In this document: in pieces, positions 7,138 through 16,169 of the stretch
Layout: each line of letters starts with the position of its first letter
Position numbering within the stretch: position 1 is the first letter of the stretch
Program-made: the position numbers and the translations under genes
From: Mesorhizobium caraganae
GTDB lineage: Bacteria > Pseudomonadota > Alphaproteobacteria > Rhizobiales > Rhizobiaceae
Direction: 5' to 3'
DNA: 64,000 bases
Assembly: GCF_016836705.1 (NCBI RefSeq)
Contig: NZ_JAFCGY010000012.1
Span: 1-64,000 of the forward strand
The notes under the pieces: model-generated
Told to the model about the DNA's origin: nothing
The model's input: only the letters and a program-made list of their open reading frames with translations
The model's database searches: none

Positions 7138-10100
7138 TCAAGCCGCTGCCGTACGGTCGGTGACGCCGACCAGCGTATGGCGGTCGAGGAGCGCGGCGAG
7201 CATGGCGGACCCTTGCGCAGACGTCGGGATGAACAGCCGGAGCTTCCAGGAGATGATCTCGGAGATCAGCCCCAGCGCCTTCAGCCGGGGGACCATCGCG
7301 TCGGTGAAGCCGATCAATTCGACACGGTAGTCGTTCATGACCTGTCTGCGGCGCAGGATCAGGCCATCGGCGAGTTGCAGTCCGATCCTGCCTTCCACGA
7401 GCCCAGCCCAGGCATCTTCCGGCGCGAGCGTTGGCACATCGTCGAGACCGAGATTGCGGAACATGGTCGTGACAAGGGTCGGCGCAATGTGACGACCGAT
7501 GATGCGTTCGCCGGCATCGGTCTGGATCCGGTAGACCTGACAATCATGATCCGGCAAGCGCCGCCAGATCGGCAACAGCAGACCCGTCACGATGTGGAAG
7601 GTGCTGGTGGTGAACTCCGGGACGGCGGCGACTTCTGCCTCCCACAGGTCGCAGAACAGTTTTCGGTCGGCCGGCTGCCAGTGGGTTTCGGCAAGGGCGT
7701 CGAGACCGAAGCGCACCTCGTCTGTCGGCCGCAGCAAGCGTACGCGGTGCTCGACTGTCCCGTCGTCGAGCATCAGGCTCGCCGTCGGCAGCCGGATTGC
7801 CGCACGGCTGGAACGGGCGTTCACCAGCAGAACCGATTGCGGGTCCGCGCGGGAAATCGCCAGTGCATCCACCAAGCCGAGTGGGCGGATGCAGTCCTTG
7901 CGCGCGACCGTCAGCACATGCGACTGCGCGCCCGAGACCGGATGCATGTAGACGGTGCGACGATCGGTGACGACGATGCTCTCCGCCGCAATCGTCTCCA
8001 GACCTTTGTCAAAGGAGCCGGCAGCGATCGCGCCCTCGACCTTCGCCGTCATCAGTTGCTCGAACACTTCGAACAGCAGGTTCTGGGTCTCGATGCGCAG
8101 CGCCAGCAGGCGGTTGAGCCAGGTCGTGATCGGCGGCAGCTCGTCGCGCAACCCGCCCTCGTCGGTCGTTAAAGACAGCCCGGTCACGGTCTCGAAGGTC
8201 GTGAGCGAACAACCTTCGATCTTGCCCTGATGCAGCAGCATGTAGAATTGGCGAAGTGCGGCCCGCGCGTACGGGCTTTCGAGATTGTCCTCGGCACGGA
8301 ACAGCCCCGCCCCGCCAGTCTGGCGCTGGCCGCGCGTGATGGCGCCCAGCGTGTCGAGCCGTCGTGCGATCGTCGACAGGAAGCGCTTGCCCGCCTTCAC
8401 ATTGGCGGCCATGGGCCGGAACAACGGCGGTTGCTTCTGATTTGTGCGGTGGGTCCGTCCGAGACCCTGGATGGCGTTGTCGGCGCGCCAGCCGGCCTCG
8501 AGCAGATAGTGCTTGCGAAGCCTCTGGTTCCTGACCCCGAGATCGGCGTGATACGAGCGGCCGGTACCGCCGGCGTCGGAGAAGATTAGTACGCGCTTGT
8601 CGTCATCCATAAAACTCTGGGTCTCGGCGAGGTTGGCCGAGCCCGAGCGGTTCTCGACGGCCAGCCGGTCGATGCCATCGCGGCCGGTCTTCTTCACGAT
8701 GCGGCGCGAGCGGCCGGTCACCTCGGCGACGGTGTCGGTGCCAAAGTGATGGAGGATCTGGTCGAGCGCGCTACCGACCGGCGGCAGCGATGCAAGTTTT
8801 TCGATCATCTCGTCGCGCCGGCGAACCGCTTCCCGGCACTGGACAGGATTGCCATCTTCGTCATGGACAGGCCGCGAATAGACGTTGCCCTCCGCGTCCG
8901 AATATTCTTCGAACAGCTGCGTTGGGAAGGAGTGCATCAAGTACCCGCCGACGTACTCGCGCGGCGTGACGTCGACATGCAGATCCGACCATTCCTCGGT
9001 CGGGATTTCGGCAAGGCGTCGCTCCATCAGCGCTTCGCCGGTCGAGACGATCTGCACGACCGCCGAATGATCGTCGGCGAGGTCCTGCTCGATCGCGCCG
9101 ATCAGGGTCGGCGTCATCATCGAGGTGATGAGATGGCTGAAGAAGCGCTGCTTGGTGCTCTCGAAGGCTGAGCGTGCCGCCGACTTGGCGTTGCGGTTCA
9201 GCGTGCCGGCCTCGCTGGTGATGTTGGCCGCTTCGAGAGCGGCGGTCAGGTTGTTGTGGATGACCTGGAAGGCGTCCGCATAGGAATTGTAGATGCGGAC
9301 CTGTTTCTCGGTCAGCTCATGTTCAAGCAGGTCGTATTCGACACCGTCATAGGAGAGCGAGCGCGAAGTGTACAGGCCGAGCGACTTAAGGTCACGGGCG
9401 AGCACCTCCATCGCGGCGACGCCGCCATCCTCGATCGCCGCGACGAATTCAGAGCGGTTGGCGAACGGGAAATCCTCGCTCCCCCAAATGCCGAGGCGTT
9501 GCGCGTAGGCCAAGTTCTCGACGGCGGTCGCGCCCGTCGCCGAGACATAGACGATCCGGGCATCGGGAAGCGCGTGCTGGAGCCGCAGGCCTGCCTTGCC
9601 CTGCTGCGAGGGTGCGACATCGCCGCGCTCGCCTTTGCCGCCCGCCGCGTTTGCCATGGCATGGGCTTCGTCGAAGACGATGATGCCATCAAAGTCCTTA
9701 CCAACCCAGTCGATGATCTGGGCGATGCGAGACTTCTTGCCCTCGCGCTCCTGGGAGCGGAGTGTGGCATAGGTGGTGAAGAGGATGCCTTCGGCAAGGC
9801 GGATCGGCGTGCCCTGTCGATAGCGCGACAGCGGCTGCACGAGGAGTTTTTCCTGGCCAAGTGCCGCCCAGTCCCGTTGAGCGTCTTCCAGCAGCTTGTC
9901 CGACTTGGAAATCCAGATCGCGCGGCGGCGCCCCTGCAGCCAATTGTCGAGGATGATGCCGGCGACTTGCCGTCCCTTGCCGCATCCGGTTCCGTCACCC
10001 AAAAACCATCCACGACGGAAGCGGACGGCGTTCTCGGCACCTTCTGGCGCGGCCGAGACGACATCGCAGGTCTCGTAAACCGTCCAGGCGCCGGTGAGAT

Positions 10101-11595
10101 GGCCGCAATGGGCTTCGCCCGCATAGATGACGCTTTCGAGCTGGGAGTCCGACAGCAGGCCCTCGTCGATGATCGCATCAGGAAGAAGCGGTCGATAGGA
10201 AGGCTTAGGCGGCGCGACGGCGGCCATTGCGGCCGACTGCACGAGCGGCGTCGGATGCGGCTTTGCGCGGGGAATGTCGATCGACTGGAGCGCGTAGGGT
10301 TCGTAGATCGTGTCGGTGAGCCGGCCGCCCTCCTCCGGCATCCAGTCGCGCAGCTCATAGGCAAGCGCGACGCCAGGCGTGCTGCTTGCCGTGACCGGAC
10401 GGGCGGGCTTTGCCCGGGCAACCGGGCGGACCGATTGGATGGTCTTCAGAGCAGCTGTTGAGACAGCGACGGGTGCGGCTCTCGCCTGCGATCGGGCGCC
10501 CATACGCATGGCGGCATTGCGCAAGATGCCATTCGACAGCGCGCCGATCGAATCCGGAAAGCCGCCCGGTGTGCGAGGCGGCAGATCGGATATCCAGGAG
10601 AGCAGCGTCCCAACATCCATAGCCTTGCCGGGCGCCGGGACGAAGCCGGTCGGGTCGGTAGCAGGAACTTTGTCGATGATGGTCAAGCGGGTCTCGGCCG
10701 TTGTCCCATGGCGGGCGTAGACACGGCCGTCGATTGCTGCGGTAAAGATGATGGTGCCCTGCTCCTGCAGCCGTTCGAAGGCGGCCCGCCATTTGGGGTT
10801 TTCGGGAGACAGCCCGGTGCCGGTGATGGCGACCAGGCGCCCGCCGGCGCGCAGGCGTGCGAATGCGGAAGAGAGATGCCGCCATGCCGCATCGGCGACA
10901 TGGCCGTCGACATAAGCGCCGACGCTGAAGGGTGGATTCATCAGCACGACGGAAGGCTCCATGGCCGCGTCGAGATGATCGTCGATATGGGCGGCGTCGT
11001 GCCGCGAGACGGGGATGCGGGGAAAGAGCAGGCCGAGGAGATCGGCGCGTGTCACGGCAAGCTCGTTGAGGGCAAGCGAGGCTCTGGCGATCTCGGCATG
11101 GATGGCGAGCAGCCCGGTGCCGGCGGAGGGCTCGAGCATTAGATCGGAGGAAGACATTGCCGCGGCACGCGCTGCCACGAAGGCGAGCGGCAGCGGTGTC
11201 GAGAGCTGCTGCATGGCCTGGCTTTCGTCGGATCGGCGGGTGTGGGTCGGGGCGAGCTGCACGATCCGTGTGATCATGGCGAGTGCCGCCTGTGGTGATG
11301 CCGAGCGTGACAGGATCGCCGGTCCGAACTTGCGCATGAACAGGATTTGGGCGATTTCGAGCGCCTCGTATGCATCCTTCCAGACCCAGAGACCTTCGGC
11401 GTCCGTGCCGCCGAACGCCTCGACCATCACGCCACGAAGCATGGGGCTGCTGATGGACTGGCCGCGTTCCAGATAGGGCAGAAGCTGACCTGCGGCCTGC
11501 AGGATCGCAGCGACACGGTTCACGGCGTCAGGTGCAGGCGTCGCAAGGGGGGTGGCCGCCGGGGCGGCGGCCGATGCGGGAATGACGATGTTCAT
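7138..11595 (-). CDS. Strawberry-notch-like helicase fused to an adenine-methylase-like domain
   Basis: A 1485-residue fusion. An N-terminal Rossmann methyltransferase-like part has LEPSAGTGLLAIHAE (about 152-166) and the amino-methylase motif NPPF (about 220). The strawberry-notch helicase follows, with the variant Walker A GDGTGCGKGRQ (about 530-540), the DEAH box FDEAHAM (about 640), and the C-terminal helicase segment FSDAGGTGRSYHADL and QGLGRTHRTNQ (about 1008-1050). This family is widespread on alphaproteobacterial plasmids and has been suggested to protect or remodel incoming DNA; that role is not proven here. The start at 11595 follows GAAGGA, and an in-frame extension to 11844 crosses a hairpin-rich leader. 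Whether the NPPF domain still methylates cannot be told. Confidence 0.9.
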   Translation of the reverse strand: MNIVIPASAAAPAATPLATPAPDAVNRVAAILQAAGQLLPYLERGQSISSPMLRGVMVEAFGGTDAEGLWVWKDAYEALEIAQILFMRKFGPAILSRSASPQAALAMITRIVQLAPTHTRRSDESQAMQQLSTPLPLAFVAARAAAMSSSDLMLEPSAGTGLLAIHAEIARASLALNELAVTRADLLGLLFPRIPVSRHDAAHIDDHLDAAMEPSVVLMNPPFSVGAYVDGHVADAAWRHLSSAFARLRAGGRLVAITGTGLSPENPKWRAAFERLQEQGTIIFTAAIDGRVYARHGTTAETRLTIIDKVPATDPTGFVPAPGKAMDVGTLLSWISDLPPRTPGGFPDSIGALSNGILRNAAMRMGARSQARAAPVAVSTAALKTIQSVRPVARAKPARPVTASSTPGVALAYELRDWMPEEGGRLTDTIYEPYALQSIDIPRAKPHPTPLVQSAAMAAVAPPKPSYRPLLPDAIIDEGLLSDSQLESVIYAGEAHCGHLTGAWTVYETCDVVSAAPEGAENAVRFRRGWFLGDGTGCGKGRQVAGIILDNWLQGRRRAIWISKSDKLLEDAQRDWAALGQEKLLVQPLSRYRQGTPIRLAEGILFTTYATLRSQEREGKKSRIAQIIDWVGKDFDGIIVFDEAHAMANAAGGKGERGDVAPSQQGKAGLRLQHALPDARIVYVSATGATAVENLAYAQRLGIWGSEDFPFANRSEFVAAIEDGGVAAMEVLARDLKSLGLYTSRSLSYDGVEYDLLEHELTEKQVRIYNSYADAFQVIHNNLTAALEAANITSEAGTLNRNAKSAARSAFESTKQRFFSHLITSMMTPTLIGAIEQDLADDHSAVVQIVSTGEALMERRLAEIPTEEWSDLHVDVTPREYVGGYLMHSFPTQLFEEYSDAEGNVYSRPVHDEDGNPVQCREAVRRRDEMIEKLASLPPVGSALDQILHHFGTDTVAEVTGRSRRIVKKTGRDGIDRLAVENRSGSANLAETQSFMDDDKRVLIFSDAGGTGRSYHADLGVRNQRLRKHYLLEAGWRADNAIQGLGRTHRTNQKQPPLFRPMAANVKAGKRFLSTIARRLDTLGAITRGQRQTGGAGLFRAEDNLESPYARAALRQFYMLLHQGKIEGCSLTTFETVTGLSLTTDEGGLRDELPPITTWLNRLLALRIETQNLLFEVFEQLMTAKVEGAIAAGSFDKGLETIAAESIVVTDRRTVYMHPVSGAQSHVLTVARKDCIRPLGLVDALAISRADPQSVLLVNARSSRAAIRLPTASLMLDDGTVEHRVRLLRPTDEVRFGLDALAETHWQPADRKLFCDLWEAEVAAVPEFTTSTFHIVTGLLLPIWRRLPDHDCQVYRIQTDAGERIIGRHIAPTLVTTMFRNLGLDDVPTLAPEDAWAGLVEGRIGLQLADGLILRRRQVMNDYRVELIGFTDAMVPRLKALGLISEIISWKLRLFIPTSAQGSAMLAALLDRHTLVGVTDRTAAA

Positions 11596-11728
11596 GGAGA
11601 TGTCCTTCGCGTGAGGGAGTGAGCGCCCCGCCAGCACGCGCTCTGCGCGCCGGCGAGCCGCAATCCTCCCGGCCCCGCTCTCCCTCCAGCGACGGGGAGA
11701 GAACTGGCGAAGGAATTCCTTGGGAATG

Positions 11729-12151
11729 TTATCTGAAGGCTTTGTCGGGCCTGGGGGACAGCGGTGGAACGTCCGGTGCGATCTCCCGTGCCTCGAGGAT
11801 GAAGCGGTCGAGGAGACGGCGCAGATCGTCCTCACCCTGGGCATCTTCGATCTGGAGCTCCGAAAGGCGCGAAATCAGCGCCGCCGCTTTCGGAAACAGT
11901 CGCTGTGCGCCTTCGAACTCGATCGCCTCGGCGATCTCGTTGCGGCCTTCCGCATCGATGCGGTCGATGTAGGAGATCAACCCCTCGCGGCGCTCGTCGG
12001 CTTCGAGCGTTTCCGGAAAGCTGGCAGCGGACATCATTTCACGCGCTATTTGCGGTGCGATGGCGATTGCGTCGGCATCGCTGTCGGCGTCGATCGCCAT
12101 GCTGTCCCAGCACCGAAGCCAGAATCGAAGTTTCACGACATATTCCGTCAT
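11729..12151 (-). CDS. Hypothetical protein
   Basis: A 140-residue acidic, Ala/Glu-rich, largely helical protein starting MTEYVVKLRFWLRCWDS. I do not recognise the family. Its start overlaps the stop of the upstream gene by ATGA (12148-12151), showing translational coupling. Small acidic proteins of this kind commonly sit beside strawberry-notch genes on alphaproteobacterial elements. The acidic composition could suit a DNA-mimic or chaperone-like role, which is speculation. Confidence 0.7.
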   Translation of the reverse strand: MTEYVVKLRFWLRCWDSMAIDADSDADAIAIAPQIAREMMSAASFPETLEADERREGLISYIDRIDAEGRNEIAEAIEFEGAQRLFPKAAALISRLSELQIEDAQGEDDLRRLLDRFILEAREIAPDVPPLSPRPDKAFR

Positions 12152-12426
12152 TGCCCTGCCTCCCGGACCTTTCGGCTGGCCTCGGGAGTGACCGCTGGGG
12201 GGATCGTGTCGGAGAGGTCAAGGACAACGGTGTCATCCTCGATTGTGTAGGATAGCGCGCGCATCAGAATGAGCCGCGCATGCTCTTCCGACAATCCCGG
12301 CCATGTCTCAGTGACGATGCGCAGCATGACGGCGCGGTCTCGCGGAAATGCGTAGGCATTAATTGCCCAGGAGATAAGGCCGGGGGCATGGACGAGCGAG
12401 CTGGATCCGAGTCTGTAGGTCGGCAT
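12148..12426 (-). CDS. Hypothetical protein
   Basis: A 92-residue protein starting MPTYRLGSSSLVHAPG, with RDRAVMLRIVTETWPGLSEE in the middle. It is preceded by AAAGAGG and coupled to the next gene by ATGA. Family unrecognised; no membrane or signal segment. Confidence 0.7.
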   Translation of the reverse strand: MPTYRLGSSSLVHAPGLISWAINAYAFPRDRAVMLRIVTETWPGLSEEHARLILMRALSYTIEDDTVVLDLSDTIPPAVTPEASRKVREAGQ

Positions 12427-12535
12427 GGGAACCTCTTTGAGTCAGGTTGGGAATGGGAAGGCAGTGTTCTGGCCGGTGTCGGTCCGGTGCGAGCGCCAGC
12501 TAGAGACGTCGGAAGGTTTGTTTCTCGAAGGCCTG

Positions 12536-13060
12536 CTATGGCCGGCAACCACGAATGTTCCGGTCCAACGTCGATGTGCAGCGTTCCTTGATCGCAAACT
12601 GGTCGTCGCGGTGGATTGGCGAATGAACGGCGACTTGCCCGTGTAGCGGGCTTGTTCGGCGGCGGTATGTTGATATCCCCCGGGATCGTTGGTTGTGCCT
12701 TGGGGGCGTCGATGCCCCTGTCGACGGGGTAGGCAGGTCTGGGCCGAAGGGTGAGACTACTGAGCGGGTGTCGAGTGCCTTGTCGTCGTTCCTGAGCTGG
12801 TCGGCCAAGGCGAGGAAACGAGTGCGATCTGCCTCCGTGCGTTTCACGCGGAAAGCGTCATCCACCACGGCGTTCACCTTCGGCCAGTGGTTCCACGCGA
12901 AGCTTCGCCCAAGGCCGACGGAGGTGTTCGAACTCGGGAACTGGTCGGCATTGCGAACCAGTTCTTCCCAAGTCGCGCCGAACTCGACTTCGTTGAATCG
13001 GCTGTGACGTCCTTCTCCCTGGTTAAAGCCCCGCTTGCGCAGGCCGAAAAATGCGAAAGC
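12536..13060 (-). pseudogene. Coding-like frame without a recognisable start
   Basis: The minus strand carries an open frame with strong GC-rich third positions: NEVEFGATWEELVRNADQF, GRSFAWNHWPKVN and DRTRFLALADQLRNDDKALD. In-frame upstream codons contain no ATG, GTG or TTG before the terminator of the preceding gene; the first candidate is a GTG at 12877, in the middle of the conserved-looking part. The C-terminal half becomes Arg/Ser-rich and less convincing. It is most likely a broken or truncated gene, or a gene whose start was lost by an indel. 12427-12535 has no feature I can support. Confidence 0.4.
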
Positions 13061-13075
13061 CCGGCGAGGCCGGGC
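13047..13075 (-). terminator. Rho-independent terminator, minus strand
   Basis: GCCCGGC (13075-13069) and GCCGGGC (13065-13059) form a 7-bp GC stem with a CTC loop, followed on the minus strand by TTTCGCATTTTT. It lies about 40 bases downstream of the stop of the gene ending at 13118. Confidence 0.8.
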
Positions 13076-13117
13076 ATCGAGAGGCGGTTTGTAGAAGTTG
13101 AGAGATCCGATGGGTGG

Positions 13118-13897
13118 TCAGATTCGCTGATCGTTCGAGGACTGGTCGATCACGTTGTCCAGCCAGTCGGCGGCGGCTCGTGCTCCCGCCTCTCCATCGG
13201 CCCCATTGCGCGGTTTGGCCGCGGTTTCGGCATGGATCGCGTTTCGGGCCGCCGCGGGGACAGCCAGGATCGCGTTCATGACCTCATGTGCCGCATCCTT
13301 CGAGACGAAGTCCCCGATGGCGGTATGGGCGCCGGCGTCAATTCCGTAGAGCGACCAGAAGGTGCGAAACTCTTCCCTGGACGCTTGTGCCGTCATGAGA
13401 GCGGCGGCGTAGTCCTGTTCATCGGCATAGGAAGCGATCTTTCGATCGCTTTCGATGCAAGGCCGCACCTCATAGTATTCGAAGGCGAGCGCGGTTTGCA
13501 TTGTCGGCGAAAGATGCTCGCGAAACGCTGTCTTCGTCGTTGCGCCATCCGGCTGCGTGACCGCGCCGGAATTGAGATCGGCGCCGCAGTCCGCGCATAT
13601 GTCGTCGCCGCGGTTCCAGTGGCTAGACGGGCAGTTCTCCGGCCTATGCGTGAAGCTCGCACCGTGCTCTGCTTCGTCGTCGCGCAGATAGGCCACCGTG
13701 ATTGGACCGCGCTGCTGACGATCGGCGATCAGGTCCTCGGCGGAGTTCCAGAGGATGATATTCGACACGCCGGACTGTTCGCCGAAACTCGACTGGGCGA
13801 GATCAGCGGCGACGAAATGGTGATCGACGGGACCGGGCTCGGGTGTGTATGCCTCCTCGTCGATGACGAAGGCGGCGAAAAAGACCTTTCTGGCCAT
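13118..13897 (-). CDS. Hypothetical protein with a Cys/His cluster
   Basis: A 259-residue protein starting MARKVFFAAFVIDEEAYTPE. The start is supported by GGAAAGGAAA upstream of the ATG at 13897. A cluster ENCPSSHWNRGDDICADCGA (about residues 86-105) could bind one zinc ion. The C-terminal half is Ala-rich and helical. I do not recognise the family. It is followed by a good terminator and begins the minus-strand group 13118-12148. Confidence 0.7.
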   Translation of the reverse strand: MARKVFFAAFVIDEEAYTPEPGPVDHHFVAADLAQSSFGEQSGVSNIILWNSAEDLIADRQQRGPITVAYLRDDEAEHGASFTHRPENCPSSHWNRGDDICADCGADLNSGAVTQPDGATTKTAFREHLSPTMQTALAFEYYEVRPCIESDRKIASYADEQDYAAALMTAQASREEFRTFWSLYGIDAGAHTAIGDFVSKDAAHEVMNAILAVPAAARNAIHAETAAKPRNGADGEAGARAAADWLDNVIDQSSNDQRI

Positions 13898-13970
13898 GGC
13901 GGTTTCCTTTCCAGAATGAATTACGATCGCCGAGAGCCGATCGACGTGGCAGCGCGTACCGGCAATGCGC

Positions 13971-14408
13971 CTACGTGATCAGGATGGTTCTGAAGCGCTG
14001 GGCTTCAGCTGATTGAGCACGGCCGACGACGAACACTTCGTCTGAATTCGCCTCGAACAGCATCAGAATGCGGTCGCCGACCGCGACACACTCGTTGAGC
14101 CAGTGACGATCGGAACCGCCGTATTTTGCAACGCGATGGGGCGGCACATAGACGATCGTCCAATGCGACAGCGTCTCGCCTGTTGGCGCGGCATAGAAAT
14201 ACTCCTTCAGCTCTATGACAACGCCGCCGGTGTTGTAGGAGGTCGCCACCCTGTCGCCGGGTCGAAGGAGATCGGCGACAGTCGGTGCGCCCGGCGCCGT
14301 GCGCCGATATCGGCGGCAATCTGGCGCTCCGAGGCCGGCGGTGTAGGTGGAGTGTGCCTCACTGGTCGGCTTGCCCGCCGATGGCGGCTGCTTACGCTGG
14401 CTCCGCAT
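13971..14408 (-). CDS. Hypothetical protein
   Basis: A 145-residue protein. The ATG at 14408 is chosen because GGGGAGG lies just upstream and it overlaps the end of the previous gene (stop at 14392), as in coupled genes. After a Ser/Pro-rich N-terminus it has LLRPGDRVATSYNTGGVVIE, GETLSHWTIVYVPP and VGDRILMLFEANSDEVFVVG, which resembles a small beta-barrel (SH3- or YopX-like) fold. No firm family. Confidence 0.65.
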   Translation of the reverse strand: MRSQRKQPPSAGKPTSEAHSTYTAGLGAPDCRRYRRTAPGAPTVADLLRPGDRVATSYNTGGVVIELKEYFYAAPTGETLSHWTIVYVPPHRVAKYGGSDRHWLNECVAVGDRILMLFEANSDEVFVVGRAQSAEAQRFRTILIT

Positions 14409-14859
14409 CGTTGCCGCCTCCCCTTCTGGCGTTTCGTGCACGGATCGCCGGCATGCGGCTGTCGATCTCTTCGTCGGACAGATCCTCCAGGAGCATAAGG
14501 ACGCTTCCCTGCCCGCCGGCATTGACCAGGATGGTCCGCTTGCCGTGATGTTCCGGCGGCCAGGCATCGGGATTGGCTTCGCCGGCGATGCCCTTGAAGT
14601 CGGCATGCGTCGCGGACCAGATCGCCTCAAGCTTCTCCTCGCGCGTCATGCTGTCGACCGCGCCCGTCTCATGGGCGATGATGGCGGCACGCATCGCATC
14701 AGGACTGCGTTTGTCAGAGAGGTCGCAAAATCCGTGGTACCAGCGTTCGCGCTCGCGGATCCTGATCGCGAAAAACACGCTGGTCACGTTTCCGGCCTTG
14801 TATTCGGAGATGCCGAACATTCCGCTGCGCTGAAACAGTGGCGGCAGCAGACCGAGCAT
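14392..14859 (-). CDS. Hypothetical protein
   Basis: A 155-residue protein starting MLGLLPPLFQRSGMFGISEY, with RERERWYHGFCDLSDKRSPD and LVNAGGQGSVLMLLEDLSDE. AGGAGGT lies 15 bases upstream of the ATG, a long spacing, so the start is not certain. Its stop lies inside the following gene, so the two are coupled. Family unrecognised. Confidence 0.65.
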   Translation of the reverse strand: MLGLLPPLFQRSGMFGISEYKAGNVTSVFFAIRIRERERWYHGFCDLSDKRSPDAMRAAIIAHETGAVDSMTREEKLEAIWSATHADFKGIAGEANPDAWPPEHHGKRTILVNAGGQGSVLMLLEDLSDEEIDSRMPAIRARNARRGGGNDAEPA

Positions 14860-14901
14860 GAAATGATATTCCGCACCTCCTATCTCGAACCATTCCGACG
14901 C

Positions 14902-15051
14902 TTATGGTTTGCCGGACAGGGGATCGACACCGGGAGTATCGCTGTGACGATTGAAGAGGGCGAAGATCTGCTCTCGCGTGGCGACGCCCTCGAAGACTTT
15001 TCGGAAGGGTGGATGATTGGACATGACTTGCTTCCAGACGAGCCGAGCCAC
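14902..15051 (-). CDS. Possible small protein (about 49 residues)
   Basis: A short frame encoding MSNHPPFRKVFEGVATREQ followed by IFALFNRHSDTPGVDP, with third positions as GC-rich as in neighbouring genes. It could start at GTG 15051 (49 residues) or ATG 15024 (40 residues); neither has a strong Shine-Dalgarno sequence. It ends 42 bases before the next gene. No other gene is visible between 14860 and 15232. Confidence 0.35.
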   Translation of the reverse strand: MARLVWKQVMSNHPPFRKVFEGVATREQIFALFNRHSDTPGVDPLSGKP

Positions 15052-15232
15052 CCGCTCGCGACATGCCGCGGGCGGTGGCGATCGGCGGATTGATGGATTG
15101 GTGGCGCCGAACGGCGCGGAGCCTGTTCTACGAGCAACCGTCAGGCAGCGCCGCGGAATTCGGACGTGCTAGAATCCTTCCGCCCGACGCCGGTGATGGC
15201 GCGGGCGGCGGCCGCGAGGGCTGGAATGTCGT

Positions 15233-15547
15233 CTAACATGGTGAGGCGACGAAGTGGTTCGGGCCGCCGCTATAATCCTTGCGGCTCCTGCAGGTCCGGA
15301 TCAGGATACCGTGGCCCGAGGGCAGGCCGAACTGGCTGGCCTGGATGTAGGCGTGGTCATGGTGCAGGGTGACTTCACCTGACACTGCTATGCCCGCCCT
15401 GTTTGAGCGCAGATCAAAGCTGCCCGGTGGCAGGGCAAGTTCGGCGGCGAGTTTCTTCAGCCGCGACCGTGCCGTCGTGTGAAAACGTCTCTTCTGCTGC
15501 TCGTCATAGGAGCAGCTTCTGTTCCAGTCGAAGATGTCGATCTCCAT
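15233..15547 (-). CDS. Hypothetical protein
   Basis: A 104-residue protein starting MEIDIFDWNRSCSYDEQQ, then LKKLAAELALPPGSFDLRSN and GILIRTCRSRKDYSGGPNHF. The ATG at 15547 lies right after a strong hairpin (15556-15592) and has no clear Shine-Dalgarno sequence; an in-frame upstream ATG would place the start inside the hairpin. Family unrecognised. Confidence 0.6.
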   Translation of the reverse strand: MEIDIFDWNRSCSYDEQQKRRFHTTARSRLKKLAAELALPPGSFDLRSNRAGIAVSGEVTLHHDHAYIQASQFGLPSGHGILIRTCRSRKDYSGGPNHFVASPC

Positions 15548-15555
15548 GAAACGGA

Positions 15556-15592
15556 ACAGGCCCGGCGCGCGCTCGCGCGACCCCGGGCCTGT
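15556..15592 (-). terminator. Long GC hairpin between two minus-strand genes
   Basis: ACAGGCCCGG (15556-15565) and CCGGGCCTGT (15583-15592) pair perfectly, with an inner CGCGCG/CGCGCG stem. The minus-strand downstream sequence has only a weak TTCCGTTTC tract, so termination is possible but not certain. It ends 8 bases from the next start codon. Confidence 0.5.
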
Positions 15593-15620
15593 CGTCATTA
15601 GGTTCTATGCGGTGAAGCGG

Positions 15621-16096
15621 TCAGGCGGCCGTGCGGCCCTCGATGAAATCGGCGCCGACCTCGTCGGCGGAGACCTCCTCAACATAGGCCCGGCTGTACG
15701 AATTGCTGGCGAGCCAGCGTTCGGCTGCCTCGCGGTTCTCTGCGAGATGCAGGAGCTCCGGGCTGTCGCCGAGGTCCTGCAGAACGCGGACCAAGCCGAT
15801 TGCTGGACGCTCGACGATCTCGAAACGCAGGTCGCTCTCGACGACCAGGTGCGCCGGACCGAGACGACGATGGTGCCGGCCTGGCCGAAATCGCCTTCGT
15901 GCAAGGTGAAATAGGCCGGCGAGCTATAGGTCGCCCGCGATCGTGGCGGCTCCTTCCTGACCAGGCGGCCGGTGCCATTGCGGCTTTCCCATGCGACGAC
16001 CTTTTTTGTGAAGCGGGCCGGCGGCTTCGGGGTGCGGTCGGTGTAACGGACGAGGCTCCCCAACGGGGCAGAATCGTAGATGATATGGGCTGACAT
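15621..16096 (-). pseudogene. Hypothetical gene interrupted by a one-base frameshift
   Basis: From ATG 16096 (GGAGAG upstream) the frame reads MSAHIIYDSAPLGSLVRYTD to HEGDFGQAGTIV near 15865. Codon quality then moves to another frame reading GPAHLVVESDLRFEIVERPA, WLASNSYSRAYVEEVSADEV and EGRTAA, ending at TGA 15621-15623. The span of 476 bases is one base short of a whole number of codons, consistent with one deleted base near 15857. The joined product would be about 158 residues, family unrecognised. It could be decay, a sequencing error or, less likely, programmed frameshifting. Confidence 0.65.
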
Positions 16097-16125
16097 GCGG
16101 ATCTCTCCATGTCGGAAAACGGAAA

Positions 16126-16149
16126 GGGCCCGGCGGAGATGCCGGGCCC
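16126..16149 (-). terminator. Hairpin after the ParB-like gene
   Basis: GGGCCCGGC (16149-16141 on the minus strand) and GCCGGGCCC (16134-16126) form a 9-bp stem with a 6-base loop 20 bases after the ParB-like stop. The following TTTCCGTTTTCC tract is a weak U-run. Confidence 0.6.
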
Positions 16150-16169
16150 GGTGCGGAGCAGGAGACCGA

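Noticed and set aside
7030..10461. Long open frames on the plus strand (7030-8172, 9256-10461)
   Set aside because: They are antisense to the strawberry-notch gene, whose helicase motifs are clear; open antisense frames are expected in GC-rich coding DNA.
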